Shown here: positions 42,947-50,833 of the stretch, piece by piece | How positions within the stretch are numbered: the stretch's first letter is position 1 | Layout of the letters: each line of letters starts with the position of its first letter | Assembly (NCBI RefSeq): GCF_001517425.1 | Contig: NZ_FBWL01000152.1 | Location: forward strand, 1-58,946 | Origin: Clostridium sp. C105KSO13 | Lineage (GTDB): Bacteria > Bacillota > Clostridia > Lachnospirales > Lachnospiraceae | Direction of reading: 5' to 3' | DNA length: 58,946 nucleotides | Program-made: the position numbers and the translations under genes | Notes under the pieces: generated by a model | Database searches by the model: none | What the model saw: the letters and a program-made list of their open reading frames with translations, nothing else | What the model was told of the DNA's origin: nothing

Positions 42947-43705
42947 TTAACTTATTTTTATCACTTGGACTCCGTGTTCTTTCAATTCTCTCTGATAATC
43001 TTCAGGAATCCCAGCATCCGTAATCAGATATTGAATCTCTCCCAGCGAAAACTCGGGGACAATGCCCTGCCTTGTAAACTTGCAGGATTCCGTGAGAATC
43101 ACTACTTTCTCTGCGTTTCTCGCCATATCCCTCAAGGTCTCCACACGCAGGTGATTATCTCCTGTAAAGCCTGTCTGAGAGTGATAACCATCTGTACCGG
43201 CAAAAAAATACTTTACATGAAAAGACTGAACACCCAATCGGGTAATCGGGCCCACAACAGCCTGGGAATCAGGCTGGTAATCTCCTCCCAGCAAAACAAG
43301 ATGGATATTGGAAACCTTTCCGATATAATCCGCCATAAAGACAGAATTTGTAATAATTGTTACATTCCGCTTCGTCCGGCTGATTTCATCTGCCAGCAAA
43401 ATACAGCAGGAACCGGATTCAATCATAACCGTATCCCCATCTTTTATGAGCGCTGCTGCCTCTTCTGCAAGCCGGATTTTTGTAGAGTAGTTGGCAGCAA
43501 GACGGCGTCTCATATCATTTTCATCATTTAGTATTGCATACCCCTGTTCACGGCGGAGCAATCCCCGCTCCTTAAGCTCTGTCAGATCCTTTCTGATGGT
43601 CACAAGAGATACTCCACACAAGTCAGCCAGTAATCCCACTTCACACTTTTCATTAGTGCTCAGTATCTCAAGAATTCTAGATTGTCTGTGCTCTACTTTT
43701 CCCAT
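42947..43705 (-). CDS. DeoR-family sugar-phosphate-responsive repressor
   Basis: 252 residues. The N-terminal DeoR helix-turn-helix is RQSRILEILSTNEKCEVGLLADLCGVSLVTIRKDLTELKERGLL. The DeoRC sugar-phosphate domain includes IESGSCCILLADEI and FFAGTDGYHSQTGF. It heads the aldolase and kinase operon and probably represses it until a sugar phosphate binds. A TTTCG-AA-CGAAA palindrome in its own leader is a likely operator. Confidence 0.92.
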   Translation of the reverse strand: MGKVEHRQSRILEILSTNEKCEVGLLADLCGVSLVTIRKDLTELKERGLLRREQGYAILNDENDMRRRLAANYSTKIRLAEEAAALIKDGDTVMIESGSCCILLADEISRTKRNVTIITNSVFMADYIGKVSNIHLVLLGGDYQPDSQAVVGPITRLGVQSFHVKYFFAGTDGYHSQTGFTGDNHLRVETLRDMARNAEKVVILTESCKFTRQGIVPEFSLGEIQYLITDAGIPEDYQRELKEHGVQVIKIS

Positions 43706-43733
43706 AAATCAGCTCCTATAACGTCCCGATAAT

Positions 43734-43745
43734 TTTCGAACGAAA
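43734..43745. promoter_or_regulatory. Palindrome TTTCGAACGAAA in the deoR leader (candidate DeoR operator)
   Basis: Two 5-base arms, TTTCG and CGAAA, with a 2-base spacer lie about 30 bases downstream of the deoR -10 box and about 28 bases before the start codon. Position and symmetry fit autoregulation; binding is inferred. Confidence 0.5.
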
Positions 43746-43771
43746 CTCGTACTTATTACGTTTACTTATTT

Positions 43772-43800
43772 AGTATATTTCGTATTATCTTTTATGTCAA
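43772..43800 (-). promoter_or_regulatory. Promoter of the deoR operon
   Basis: Minus strand: perfect -35 TTGACA (43795-43800), 17-base spacer and -10 TATACT (43772-43777). Confidence 0.8.
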
Positions 43801-43837
43801 CCTTGAATTATATATACGCACAGATTAGTAACCAAAA

Positions 43838-43929
43838 AAGTACCCATGACAGGGTGGCAGCCTCTCGCGGAAAGGTAACTAAAGCCAAACCCGAAAGCAT
43901 CCACTTTTGGAGTGGGTGCTTTCCTTTTG
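43838..43929 (+). ncRNA. Candidate structured RNA ending in a terminator, between deoR and adh
   Basis: On the plus strand GGGT (43852-43855) can pair with ACCC just upstream (43842-43845). Alternatively, as GGGTGGC, it can pair with GCCAAACCC (43884-43892), which abuts a 13-bp terminator-like stem (43893-43905 with 43911-43923) followed by CTTTTG. Mutually exclusive pairing next to a terminator is typical of a switch. The next gene (adh, 44103) has its own promoter further on, so the RNA may act alone. The family is not recognised and no clear promoter was found. Confidence 0.4.
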
Positions 43930-44027
43930 TATGTTCATTGTAACCCAGTCTTTAAAAACTCAAGTCACTTTTCAACAACAATAGCAGGATTGTTCGTTAA
44001 AAAATACACATTATCTTCAAACTCTCA

Positions 44028-44056
44028 TTGATTAGTACCTTTATATAGCTTATAAT
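44028..44056 (+). promoter_or_regulatory. Promoter of the secondary alcohol dehydrogenase gene
   Basis: -35 TTGATT (44028-44033), 17-base spacer and -10 TATAAT (44051-44056), giving a leader of about 40 bases. Confidence 0.75.
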
Positions 44057-44073
44057 AAAAATAGGATAATTTT

Positions 44074-44089
44074 TTAACATACATGTTAA
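44074..44089 (+). promoter_or_regulatory. Palindrome TTAACATACATGTTAA overlapping the adh ribosome site
   Basis: Six-base arms TTAACA/TGTTAA enclose four bases, and the right arm overlaps the AAGGAGG site (44088-44094). It could be a repressor operator just after the transcription start, or a hairpin that limits translation. Neither is proved. Confidence 0.45.
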
Positions 44090-44102
44090 GGAGGTAACAA
44101 AG

Positions 44103-45152
44103 ATGAAAGGTTATGGAATGTTTTCAATTAATAATGCCGGCTGGATAGAGAAGGACAGGCCCGTCTGTGGCCCATTGGATGCTATTGTAGAGCCTACAGT
44201 CATAGCTCCCTGCTCTTCCGATACACACGTTCTGCACGGTGGTAACGGTGAAAAGACCAATCTGATTTTAGGTCATGAAGCAGTCGGTAAGGTTGTGGAA
44301 GCAGGTAATCTTGTAAAAGATTTCAAACCCGGTGATGTGGTAGTAGTTCCCTGCTGTACGCCAAACTGGCTTTCTCTGAACACGCAAGGCGAATACACTG
44401 CCCATGATAAAGGGCTTATGGCAAGCTTTAAGTTTCTGGGCTCAAAAGACGGAACTTTTGCGGAATATTTCCATGTGAATCAGGCAGATGCTAATCTTGT
44501 ACTTCTTCCGGAGAATGTAGCTCCCGAGGCTGCTGTTATGACGGTTGATATGATGTCCACCGGCTTCCATGGAGTTGAAAATGCAGATATAGGCTTCGGT
44601 GACACTGTAGTGGTCATTGGTATCGGCCCTGTGGGTCTGATGGCAGTTGCAGGTACAAAATTAAAAGGTGCCGGCAGAATCATTGCAGTTGGAACACGCC
44701 CAAACTGTGTCGCTGTTGCAAAAGAGTACGGTGCAACGGATATAATCAGTTACAAAGAAGGTGATATTGTAAAGCAGGTTCTGGAAATGACAAAGGGTGG
44801 AGCTGATTCGGTCATCATAGCAGGTGGCAATGCCGAAAGCTTCCGACAGGCTGTAGACATGACAAAGCCCGGCGGCTGCATTTCTAATGTAAATTTCTTC
44901 GATCTTTCAGATACACTTGCCATGCCTGCTTTTTCATGGGGACTTGGAATGGCTGACAAGACAATTCGGGGTGGCTTCTGCCCGGGAGGTGCTCTGCGGA
45001 TCAGCAAAATGCTCCAGATGATTGAGAATGGAAGAGTGGATACTACCAAGCTGATCACACATACATTTAATGGTTTTGATAAGATTGAAGATGCCTTCAA
45101 ACTTATGGATGAAAAACCAAGAGATTTGATTAAGCCTGTTGTTTTTATTTAA
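44103..45152 (+). CDS. adh: NADPH-dependent secondary alcohol dehydrogenase (zinc, medium-chain)
   Basis: 349 residues, clearly of the Clostridium beijerinckii secondary ADH group (start MKGYGMFSINNAGWIEKDRP). Catalytic zinc ligands are Cys37, His58 and Asp149 (in MTVDMMSTGFHG). The Rossmann motif is GIGPVGLMAV, and GTRP with Tyr217 matches the NADP-specificity residues of that enzyme. The family interconverts ketones or aldehydes with secondary alcohols, for example acetone and isopropanol. It is divergent from the sugar operon; the physiological substrate here is unknown. Confidence 0.93.
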   Translation: MKGYGMFSINNAGWIEKDRPVCGPLDAIVEPTVIAPCSSDTHVLHGGNGEKTNLILGHEAVGKVVEAGNLVKDFKPGDVVVVPCCTPNWLSLNTQGEYTAHDKGLMASFKFLGSKDGTFAEYFHVNQADANLVLLPENVAPEAAVMTVDMMSTGFHGVENADIGFGDTVVVIGIGPVGLMAVAGTKLKGAGRIIAVGTRPNCVAVAKEYGATDIISYKEGDIVKQVLEMTKGGADSVIIAGGNAESFRQAVDMTKPGGCISNVNFFDLSDTLAMPAFSWGLGMADKTIRGGFCPGGALRISKMLQMIENGRVDTTKLITHTFNGFDKIEDAFKLMDEKPRDLIKPVVFI

Positions 45153-45190
45153 AATAGCGGTACAACTTATGTTCTGAAAATACATAGCAA

Positions 45191-45222
45191 AGGGGGCTGC
45201 AAGAACTTTTATCCTGCAGCCC
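45191..45222 (+). terminator. Terminator after adh
   Basis: GGGCTGCA-AG pairs with CC-TGCAGCCC across an AT-rich loop, then comes ACTACTTTTTA. It also lies just past the stop of the convergent TtcA-like gene. Confidence 0.65.
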
Positions 45223-45228
45223 GCCCCA

Positions 45229-46377
45229 CTACTTTTTATCATAATCGTCCAAAAAACTATATTTCCTCTCATTATCATGATACCCTATTATGGTATTCAG
45301 GTTTACATTATGAATGCTTCTGAAAATATTCATATCAATCAAATCGCTTGTTTTCCTAAAACTTGCAATTAACTGCTTCATCTCATCCCGTTTGGAGCCA
45401 TGCTCTCCTCCGCACACACTACAGTGTTCAGTGAAGCGGCAGGCACATTGTATAAAATGCAGCTTGTTGTAGTCTCTCCACGCTTTAATGTCATTTTCTT
45501 TGACCATATACAGGGGACGAATCAATTCCATTCCCTCAAAATTTTTGCTGTGAAGCTTGGGCATCATTGTCTCCACTTTCCCGCTATAGAACATTCCCAT
45601 AAGAGTCGTTTCAATTACATCGTCAAAATGATGTCCCAGAGCTATTTTATTGCAGCCCAGTTCCTTTGCATGTGAGTACAGATACCCTCTTCGCATTCTG
45701 GCACAGAGATAGCAAGGACTTTTCTCCACATCTGCCACAATGTTGAAAATATCAGATTCAAATACTGTCAGTGGGATTCCGAGAAGCTTCGCGTTATCTG
45801 TTATAATCTTCCAGTTATCTTCATTATATCCGGGATTCATTACCAAAAATATTAGTTCGAAGGGTACCTGACCATGACGTTTTAACTCCTGCATGAGCTT
45901 TGCCAGCAGCATGGAGTCTTTCCCGCCGGATATACATACCGCTATCTTATCTCCCTCTTTTACCAGTTCATATTCCTGTATTGCTTTTGTAAATTTTCTC
46001 CAGATGCTCTTTCGGAATTTTTTAATAATACTACGTTCTATATCCCTAGTTTTCTGCTTTGCAGAAGAATCTTCTGACAGAGTCTGACTAAGTTTCAGTC
46101 TTAGCCAGGCCCTGTAGCCTCCTGCAACATTTACTGCACAAAACCCTGCATCTGTCAGTGACTCCACCACATCCATGCTCTTATCTCCGGTATGGCACAT
46201 CACATATAAAGTATTGCTTTTGTCCATGCCGGTCACATAGTCCTCAACATCAGATAACGGGACATTAACTGCCCCGTCTACCCTTCCTCGGTTAAAATCC
46301 TCCGAATCCCGTATATCAAGAATTACCGCTTTGTCTTTCTCTATTTGTTCCAGTTCCTCTACTGTAATTGATTTCAT
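45229..46377 (-). CDS. Rhodanese domain fused to a TtcA-like tRNA thiolation enzyme
   Basis: 382 residues. Residues 1-98 form a rhodanese domain with the sulfur-carrying Cys61 in MCHTGDKS. From about 115 comes a TtcA/TtuA-type PP-loop ATPase: ISGGKDSMLLAK (150-160), CYLCARMRRGYLY with a Cys pair, LGHHFDDVIET and a late cysteine cluster (CACRFTEHCSVCGG). TtcA thiolates cytidine 32 in tRNA. The fused rhodanese would hand over persulfide sulfur directly. The join is one continuous frame with no sign of error. Confidence 0.88.
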   Translation of the reverse strand: MKSITVEELEQIEKDKAVILDIRDSEDFNRGRVDGAVNVPLSDVEDYVTGMDKSNTLYVMCHTGDKSMDVVESLTDAGFCAVNVAGGYRAWLRLKLSQTLSEDSSAKQKTRDIERSIIKKFRKSIWRKFTKAIQEYELVKEGDKIAVCISGGKDSMLLAKLMQELKRHGQVPFELIFLVMNPGYNEDNWKIITDNAKLLGIPLTVFESDIFNIVADVEKSPCYLCARMRRGYLYSHAKELGCNKIALGHHFDDVIETTLMGMFYSGKVETMMPKLHSKNFEGMELIRPLYMVKENDIKAWRDYNKLHFIQCACRFTEHCSVCGGEHGSKRDEMKQLIASFRKTSDLIDMNIFRSIHNVNLNTIIGYHDNERKYSFLDDYDKK

Positions 46378-46404
46378 AAAAATTTCCTATTTCCTCTATA
46401 TGTC

Positions 46405-47025
46405 TTATTCTTTGCAGATTTTGATGTAAGCCTTTACCACCTCTATCAGCTTATCATAGCTCATAGAGGTGGTATTTAGGCAAAGATCATAATTTCTGGC
46501 GTCGTTCCATTCCCGTCCGGTGTAATATTTGTAATATTCAGAGCGGTGTTTATCTGTTTTCTCTATTTTTTTGATGATATCCTTTTCGGTTCCTCCATTT
46601 TGTTTCATCACACGGGCAATACAATCCTCTTCCGGCGCATACAGGAACAAGCGGACTACATAATCACAGTCTTTGAGGAGATAATCTGCGCAGCGTCCAA
46701 TAATAACACAGGATTCTGTGTCTGCAAGCTCCCGAATTACTTTTGCCTGATAATTGAAAAGATTGTCATTTGATACGAAATCATCGCTGTCCGGTGGAAT
46801 CACTTCACCATTGTACGCCTTTTTCGCTATCTTAAACAGTGGCAGGCTTTTTAATTTCTCGTCTGCCTTTCCAAAGAGGGCCTCATTAATCCCGCTCTCA
46901 TCCGAAGCAAGTCTGAGTAAGTCCCTGTCATAACAATTTATCCCAAGTTCTTCTGCCAGCTTAAGGCCTAATGTCCTCCCGCCGCTTCCATAGCCTCTTG
47001 CAATTGTAATCACAGTATGCTTCAT
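46405..47025 (-). CDS. Cytidylate kinase-like family protein
   Basis: 206 residues from the ATG at 47025 (AGAGGAGGAG site); a TTG at 47073 is the alternative. The P-loop is VITIARGYGSGGRTLGLKLAEEL, followed by CYDRDLL and CVIIGRCADYLL. This cytidylate-kinase-like group is distinct from true Cmk and common in Clostridia with unknown substrate. It lies 27 bases before the TtcA-like gene in transcription order, and 50 after livF. Confidence 0.85.
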   Translation of the reverse strand: MKHTVITIARGYGSGGRTLGLKLAEELGINCYDRDLLRLASDESGINEALFGKADEKLKSLPLFKIAKKAYNGEVIPPDSDDFVSNDNLFNYQAKVIRELADTESCVIIGRCADYLLKDCDYVVRLFLYAPEEDCIARVMKQNGGTEKDIIKKIEKTDKHRSEYYKYYTGREWNDARNYDLCLNTTSMSYDKLIEVVKAYIKICKE

Positions 47026-47075
47026 AAAATCTCCTCCTCTACCCAGGCATATTCTTGTGAGGATGATTTGCAAAT

Positions 47076-47786
47076 CTACTCTCCCAAATATGCCCTTTTG
47101 ATTGACTCATTGTTCATAAGTTCTTTTGCATCTCCGTTCAGCACAATATTCCCTGTCTCTAATACATATGCGCGGTCTGCAATGGAAAGTGCCTTTTTCG
47201 CATTCTGCTCCACCAAAAGTACGGTAGTTCCCGAAGCAGAGATTTCTTTAATAATATTGAAAATTTCTTCTACAAAAATTGGAGATAATCCCATGGAGGG
47301 TTCATCCATCAGTATAATCCTGGGCTTGCTCATCAGTGCCCTGCCCATTGCAAGCATCTGCTGTTCACCGCCGCTCAATGTCCCGGCAGCCTGCTTTTTC
47401 CGTTCCTCCAGCCGGGGAAAGCTTCGATACACGCGCTGCAGAGAGTCTGCTATTTCATCTTTATCTTTTCTCGTATAGGCCCCAAGCTTTAAATTCTCCA
47501 GCACAGAAAGTTCCGCAAATACACGTCTTCCTTCTGGAACATGAGCCATACCCATAGACACAATCTTGTGCCCGGGAACTTTCGTGATATCCTGACCTTC
47601 AAAAATAATGTTACCTTCTTTTGCCTGAAGCATACCGGTTATTGTCTGCAGGGTTGTTGTCTTTCCTGCGCCGTTGGCGCCGATCAATGCAATAACCTCT
47701 CCCTCTTTTACTTCGAAGGAAATACCTTTAATGGCCTGTATCACACCATAATACACTTTCAGATCTTTAATTTCAAGCATTGCCAT
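47076..47786 (-). CDS. livF: Branched-chain amino-acid ABC transporter ATPase LivF
   Basis: 236 residues. Walker A GANGAGKTTT, signature LSGGEQQML, Walker B IILMDEPSMGLSP and the switch His region VEQN. The MDEPSMGLSP form and the AYVLETG ending mark the LivF subfamily. It powers import with LivG. It is the last gene of the livH-M-G-F set, 13 bases after livG. Confidence 0.95.
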   Translation of the reverse strand: MAMLEIKDLKVYYGVIQAIKGISFEVKEGEVIALIGANGAGKTTTLQTITGMLQAKEGNIIFEGQDITKVPGHKIVSMGMAHVPEGRRVFAELSVLENLKLGAYTRKDKDEIADSLQRVYRSFPRLEERKKQAAGTLSGGEQQMLAMGRALMSKPRIILMDEPSMGLSPIFVEEIFNIIKEISASGTTVLLVEQNAKKALSIADRAYVLETGNIVLNGDAKELMNNESIKRAYLGE

Positions 47787-47799
47787 AAATTATTTCCTC

Positions 47800-48558
47800 C
47801 TACTCACCAAGATATGCCGTGATAACCTTTGGATCATTCAAGACATCTTTTGTCTTGCCCTGAGCCAGTACCTGTCCGAAGTTCAGTACTGTCAGTTCCT
47901 CACAAATGCCGGATACCAATTTCATATCATGTTCAATCAAAAGTATCGTCATATCAAATTCATCCCTGACAAAACAGATTGTCTCCATCAATTCTTTTGT
48001 TTCATTGGGGTTCATTCCCGCTGCCGGCTCATCCAGTAGAAGCAGCTTTGGATTCGTGGCGAGTGCCCGGGCAATCTCCAGCTTTCTTTGCGCCCCGTAA
48101 GGAAGATTAGAGGCCAGATAATTTTCCGTATCCTCAAGTCCAAATACTTTTAGCAGCCCTCTTGCTTTCTCATTCATCTCTCTCTCTGCTTTATAATACT
48201 TGGGCAGACGCAGAACAGACGCCAGCGCCGAATAAGAATAACAGTTATGCAGCCCTACTTTTACATTGTCCAGTACCGATTGTTCTTTAAATAAACGGAT
48301 ATTCTGAAATGTTCTGGCAACTCCCGCCTTATTAATATCTATTGTTTTCTTTCCCGTAATATCCTTTCCATCCAGCTCGATGATTCCACTGTCCGGTTTA
48401 TAAACTCCGGTAAGCATATTAAATATAGTTGTCTTTCCGGCACCGTTTGGTCCTATGAGGCCATATAGCTGTCCCTTCTGTATAGAAATTTCAAAACCAT
48501 CTACAGCACGAAGACCGCCAAAAGAGATACTAAGGTTCTTTACTTCCAGCAATGCCAT
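47800..48558 (-). CDS. livG: Branched-chain amino-acid ABC transporter ATPase LivG
   Basis: 252 residues. Walker A GPNGAGKTTIFNMLTG, FQNIRLF in the Q-loop region, a degenerate signature at LPYGAQRKLE and Walker B LLLLDEPAAGMNP. The NIRLFKEQSVLDNVKVG and CEELTVLNFGQVLAQG segments are LivG marks. It starts two bases after the livM stop. Confidence 0.95.
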   Translation of the reverse strand: MALLEVKNLSISFGGLRAVDGFEISIQKGQLYGLIGPNGAGKTTIFNMLTGVYKPDSGIIELDGKDITGKKTIDINKAGVARTFQNIRLFKEQSVLDNVKVGLHNCYSYSALASVLRLPKYYKAEREMNEKARGLLKVFGLEDTENYLASNLPYGAQRKLEIARALATNPKLLLLDEPAAGMNPNETKELMETICFVRDEFDMTILLIEHDMKLVSGICEELTVLNFGQVLAQGKTKDVLNDPKVITAYLGE

Positions 48559-48560
48559 AT

Positions 48561-49652
48561 CTACTGTACCTCCTTTGTCTTCTTTGCAAATAGCCCCCTA
48601 AGAGAATGTCTCTGCCGCCATTCCATTGATTTCGGAGCCCAGTTAAAGAGCATCATCGCAATAAGTACGATTGCATAAATCAACATACGATAATCGGACA
48701 GCCCCCTTAAGACCTCGGGAAGCATAGTCAGCAGCACTGCTGCGATTATGGAACCGCGGAAACTTCCCATCCCTCCGAGAACCACAAATACAAGAAGCAT
48801 AATGGACATATTATATCCAAAGTTAGCCGGTAAAGCTGTCAGAGTAGATAGATTATGCGCATAAAGTACCCCCGCGATTCCTGCAACAGCAGCTGAAATC
48901 GTAAATGCCATCAATTTAAATTTTGTAACAGGAATCCCGACGGACTCTGCGGCAATACGATTATCCCGGATTGCCATAATAGCCCGGCCGGTTCTGGAAT
49001 TCACAAGATTATATGCTATGATCAAACTAACCAGGATCAAAACAATGCCGATTGCAAAGGAAGCCTGATGGGGCGTTCCTGTAATCCCTTTTGGACCGTT
49101 GATAATCATCTTTCCTTCTTCTTCCATTTTCAAAGCAGACACATCTGACACAGAAAAATGCAGACCTTGGGAGTCTTTTCCAATATACAGCACGTTCATA
49201 ACATTTTTAATAATTTCGCCAAAAGCCAGCGTTACGATTGCCAGGTAATCACCCTGCAGACGCAGAACAGGAATACCGATCAAAAATCCAAAAAGAGCCG
49301 CTGTCAAAGTACCAATTATAATGGCAAGGATAAAGCGCAGATTCTCGTTCATCCCAGTATCTACCATGTATTTCGTGAAAAAGGCGCTGGAGAAAGCTCC
49401 CACACACATAAACCCGGCATGCCCCAGGCTCAGTTCACCTAGATAGCCTACACAGAGATTTAACCCTATAGCCGCGATTGAATAAATACAAAGAGGAACA
49501 AGCAGCCCCTGCATCAGACTGGACATGCTTCCGGTCCCGACCATAATCTGTACAATAATAAATACAAAAATTACTATTCCATATGTGACAAAAGAGTCTC
49601 TTGTCACTTTTTTCGTATTACTTTTATCAAACAATTTTTTCACTGCTGCCAC
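48561..49652 (-). CDS. livM: Branched-chain amino-acid ABC permease LivM
   Basis: 363 residues with about nine to ten membrane helices. Family marks are GYLGELSLGHAGFMCVGAFSSA, LRLQGDYLAIVTLAFGEI and GRAIMAIRDNRIAAESVGI. It pairs with LivH to form the channel. The start is GTG at 49652; a GTG at 49643, with AGGTGG five bases upstream, may be the true one. It follows the livH stop with no gap. Confidence 0.94.
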   Translation of the reverse strand: MAAVKKLFDKSNTKKVTRDSFVTYGIVIFVFIIVQIMVGTGSMSSLMQGLLVPLCIYSIAAIGLNLCVGYLGELSLGHAGFMCVGAFSSAFFTKYMVDTGMNENLRFILAIIIGTLTAALFGFLIGIPVLRLQGDYLAIVTLAFGEIIKNVMNVLYIGKDSQGLHFSVSDVSALKMEEEGKMIINGPKGITGTPHQASFAIGIVLILVSLIIAYNLVNSRTGRAIMAIRDNRIAAESVGIPVTKFKLMAFTISAAVAGIAGVLYAHNLSTLTALPANFGYNMSIMLLVFVVLGGMGSFRGSIIAAVLLTMLPEVLRGLSDYRMLIYAIVLIAMMLFNWAPKSMEWRQRHSLRGLFAKKTKEVQ

Positions 49653-50534
49653 CTACACTTTCTCATGAATTGGTTTGCCAAGAATTCCGGTAGGTTTCAC
49701 CAGCAATACAATAATCAGCACGGCAAATACAATTGCATCCGACAGCTGGGAGGATATGTAAGCTCTTCCCATAACCTCAATAATTCCAAGTAATATACCG
49801 CCGATAAACGCTCCCGGTATGGACCCGATACCGCCGAACACAGCCGCCGTAAATGCCTTGATACCCGGCATGGCGCCGATATAAGGAGTCAGCGTAGGAT
49901 ATGCGGAGCAGAGCAGAACACCGGCGATAGCCGCCAGACCAGAGCCAATTGCAAAGGTCAGAGAGATTGTTCCATTCACATTCACACCCATAAGCTGTGC
50001 TGCATCCTTATCCTCTGAAACGGCAAGCATGGCACGACCTGCTTTTGTCTTTTTAATAAACAGGATCAATCCTGCCATAATGATAATACAGGTTACAACC
50101 GTTACTATAGCAACGCTTGAGATTGAAAGTTTTCCACCTGCCAGCTTCAGTGCCGGCAATGTAATAATGGAGGAAAAAGACTTTGTGTCTGCTCCAAATA
50201 CCAAAAGCGCGATGTTCTGAAGCAGATAGCTGACACCGATAGCAGTAATCAATACGGCCAGTGGGGACGCTTTTCTAAGTGGCTTGTACGCCACTTTCTC
50301 AACCACAATTCCAAGTATAGTACAAACTACAACTGATATAAGGACGCTGAGCAGTGGATTAAACTGCAATCCGCTCGTCATCGTAAATACAACATAACAT
50401 CCAATCATAATTACATCGCCATGAGCAAAGTTCAACATTTTCGCAATTCCATATACCATAGTATATCCAAGAGCGATAATCGCATAAACACTCCCAAGGC
50501 TGATTCCATTAATCAAATAAGCTATGAAACTCAT
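49653..50534 (-). CDS. livH: Branched-chain amino-acid ABC permease LivH
   Basis: 293 residues, about eight membrane helices. Marks are GISLGSVYAIIALGYTMVYGIAKMLNFAHGDVIM, GRAMLAVSEDKDAAQLMGVN and FGGIGSIPGAFIGG. It is the first gene of the membrane-complex set. The 299-base gap separating it from livK holds a terminator, repeats and a long hairpin, suggesting the binding protein is made in excess. Confidence 0.95.
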   Translation of the reverse strand: MSFIAYLINGISLGSVYAIIALGYTMVYGIAKMLNFAHGDVIMIGCYVVFTMTSGLQFNPLLSVLISVVVCTILGIVVEKVAYKPLRKASPLAVLITAIGVSYLLQNIALLVFGADTKSFSSIITLPALKLAGGKLSISSVAIVTVVTCIIIMAGLILFIKKTKAGRAMLAVSEDKDAAQLMGVNVNGTISLTFAIGSGLAAIAGVLLCSAYPTLTPYIGAMPGIKAFTAAVFGGIGSIPGAFIGGILLGIIEVMGRAYISSQLSDAIVFAVLIIVLLVKPTGILGKPIHEKV

Positions 50535-50609
50535 ATAAATACCTCTTGCTTTCCCTTCTTTTAAGGTTAAAATCTATCTTAATTTATGCCAAATTTTAAC
50601 CATATAATC

Positions 50610-50663
50610 CAGGCATTTAAAAGTATGCATAGCAGGACTCACATGTATACTTTTAAATGCCTG
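50610..50663. repeat. Perfect 17-bp inverted repeat upstream of livH
   Basis: CAGGCATTTAAAAGTAT (50610-50626) and its exact complement (50647-50663) flank a 20-base loop, 76 bases upstream of livH. In the livK-livH transcript this would be a stable hairpin without a T run, which could stop 3' decay of livK mRNA or act as a regulator site. Confidence 0.8.
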
Positions 50664-50693
50664 TGCTTTTCGAGAAATATCTTACCACAAAAA

Positions 50694-50762
50694 AGTTCAA
50701 CCGACTACAAATAAGATCAACCGGGATAAAAAAAATCAATAGGGTTTAAAAAAGATCAACCA
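50694..50762 (-). repeat. Four imperfect repeats of about 20 bp (GGTTGATCT motif) after livK
   Basis: On the minus strand the motif GGTTGATCT recurs as GGTTGATCTTTTTT, TATTGATTTTTTTA, GGTTGATCTTATTT and GGTTGAACTTTTTT, spaced 18-20 bases. The run fills the space between the livK terminator and the long inverted repeat. The role is unknown. Confidence 0.6.
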
Positions 50763-50773
50763 GCCGTTAAGAA

Positions 50774-50803
50774 TTGAAAACGGGACTGTCCGATGACAGC
50801 CCC
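50774..50803 (-). terminator. Terminator after livK
   Basis: On the minus strand GGGGCTGTC pairs with GACAGTCCC (one G-T mismatch or wobble), followed by CGTTTTC. It is 31 bases past the livK stop. Confidence 0.75.
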
Positions 50804-50833
50804 ATGTTCTTTCTGAAATTATACAGCAGCAGC

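Noticed and set aside
43851-43873. AGGGTGGCA followed by CGCG, resembling a T-box
   Set aside because: The T-box core is interrupted, there is no room for a specifier stem, and the downstream gene is not an amino-acid gene with an antiterminator arrangement.
50610-50663. Long inverted repeat as the ends of a small insertion element
   Set aside because: Only 20 bases lie between the arms, so it is a hairpin and not a transposable unit.
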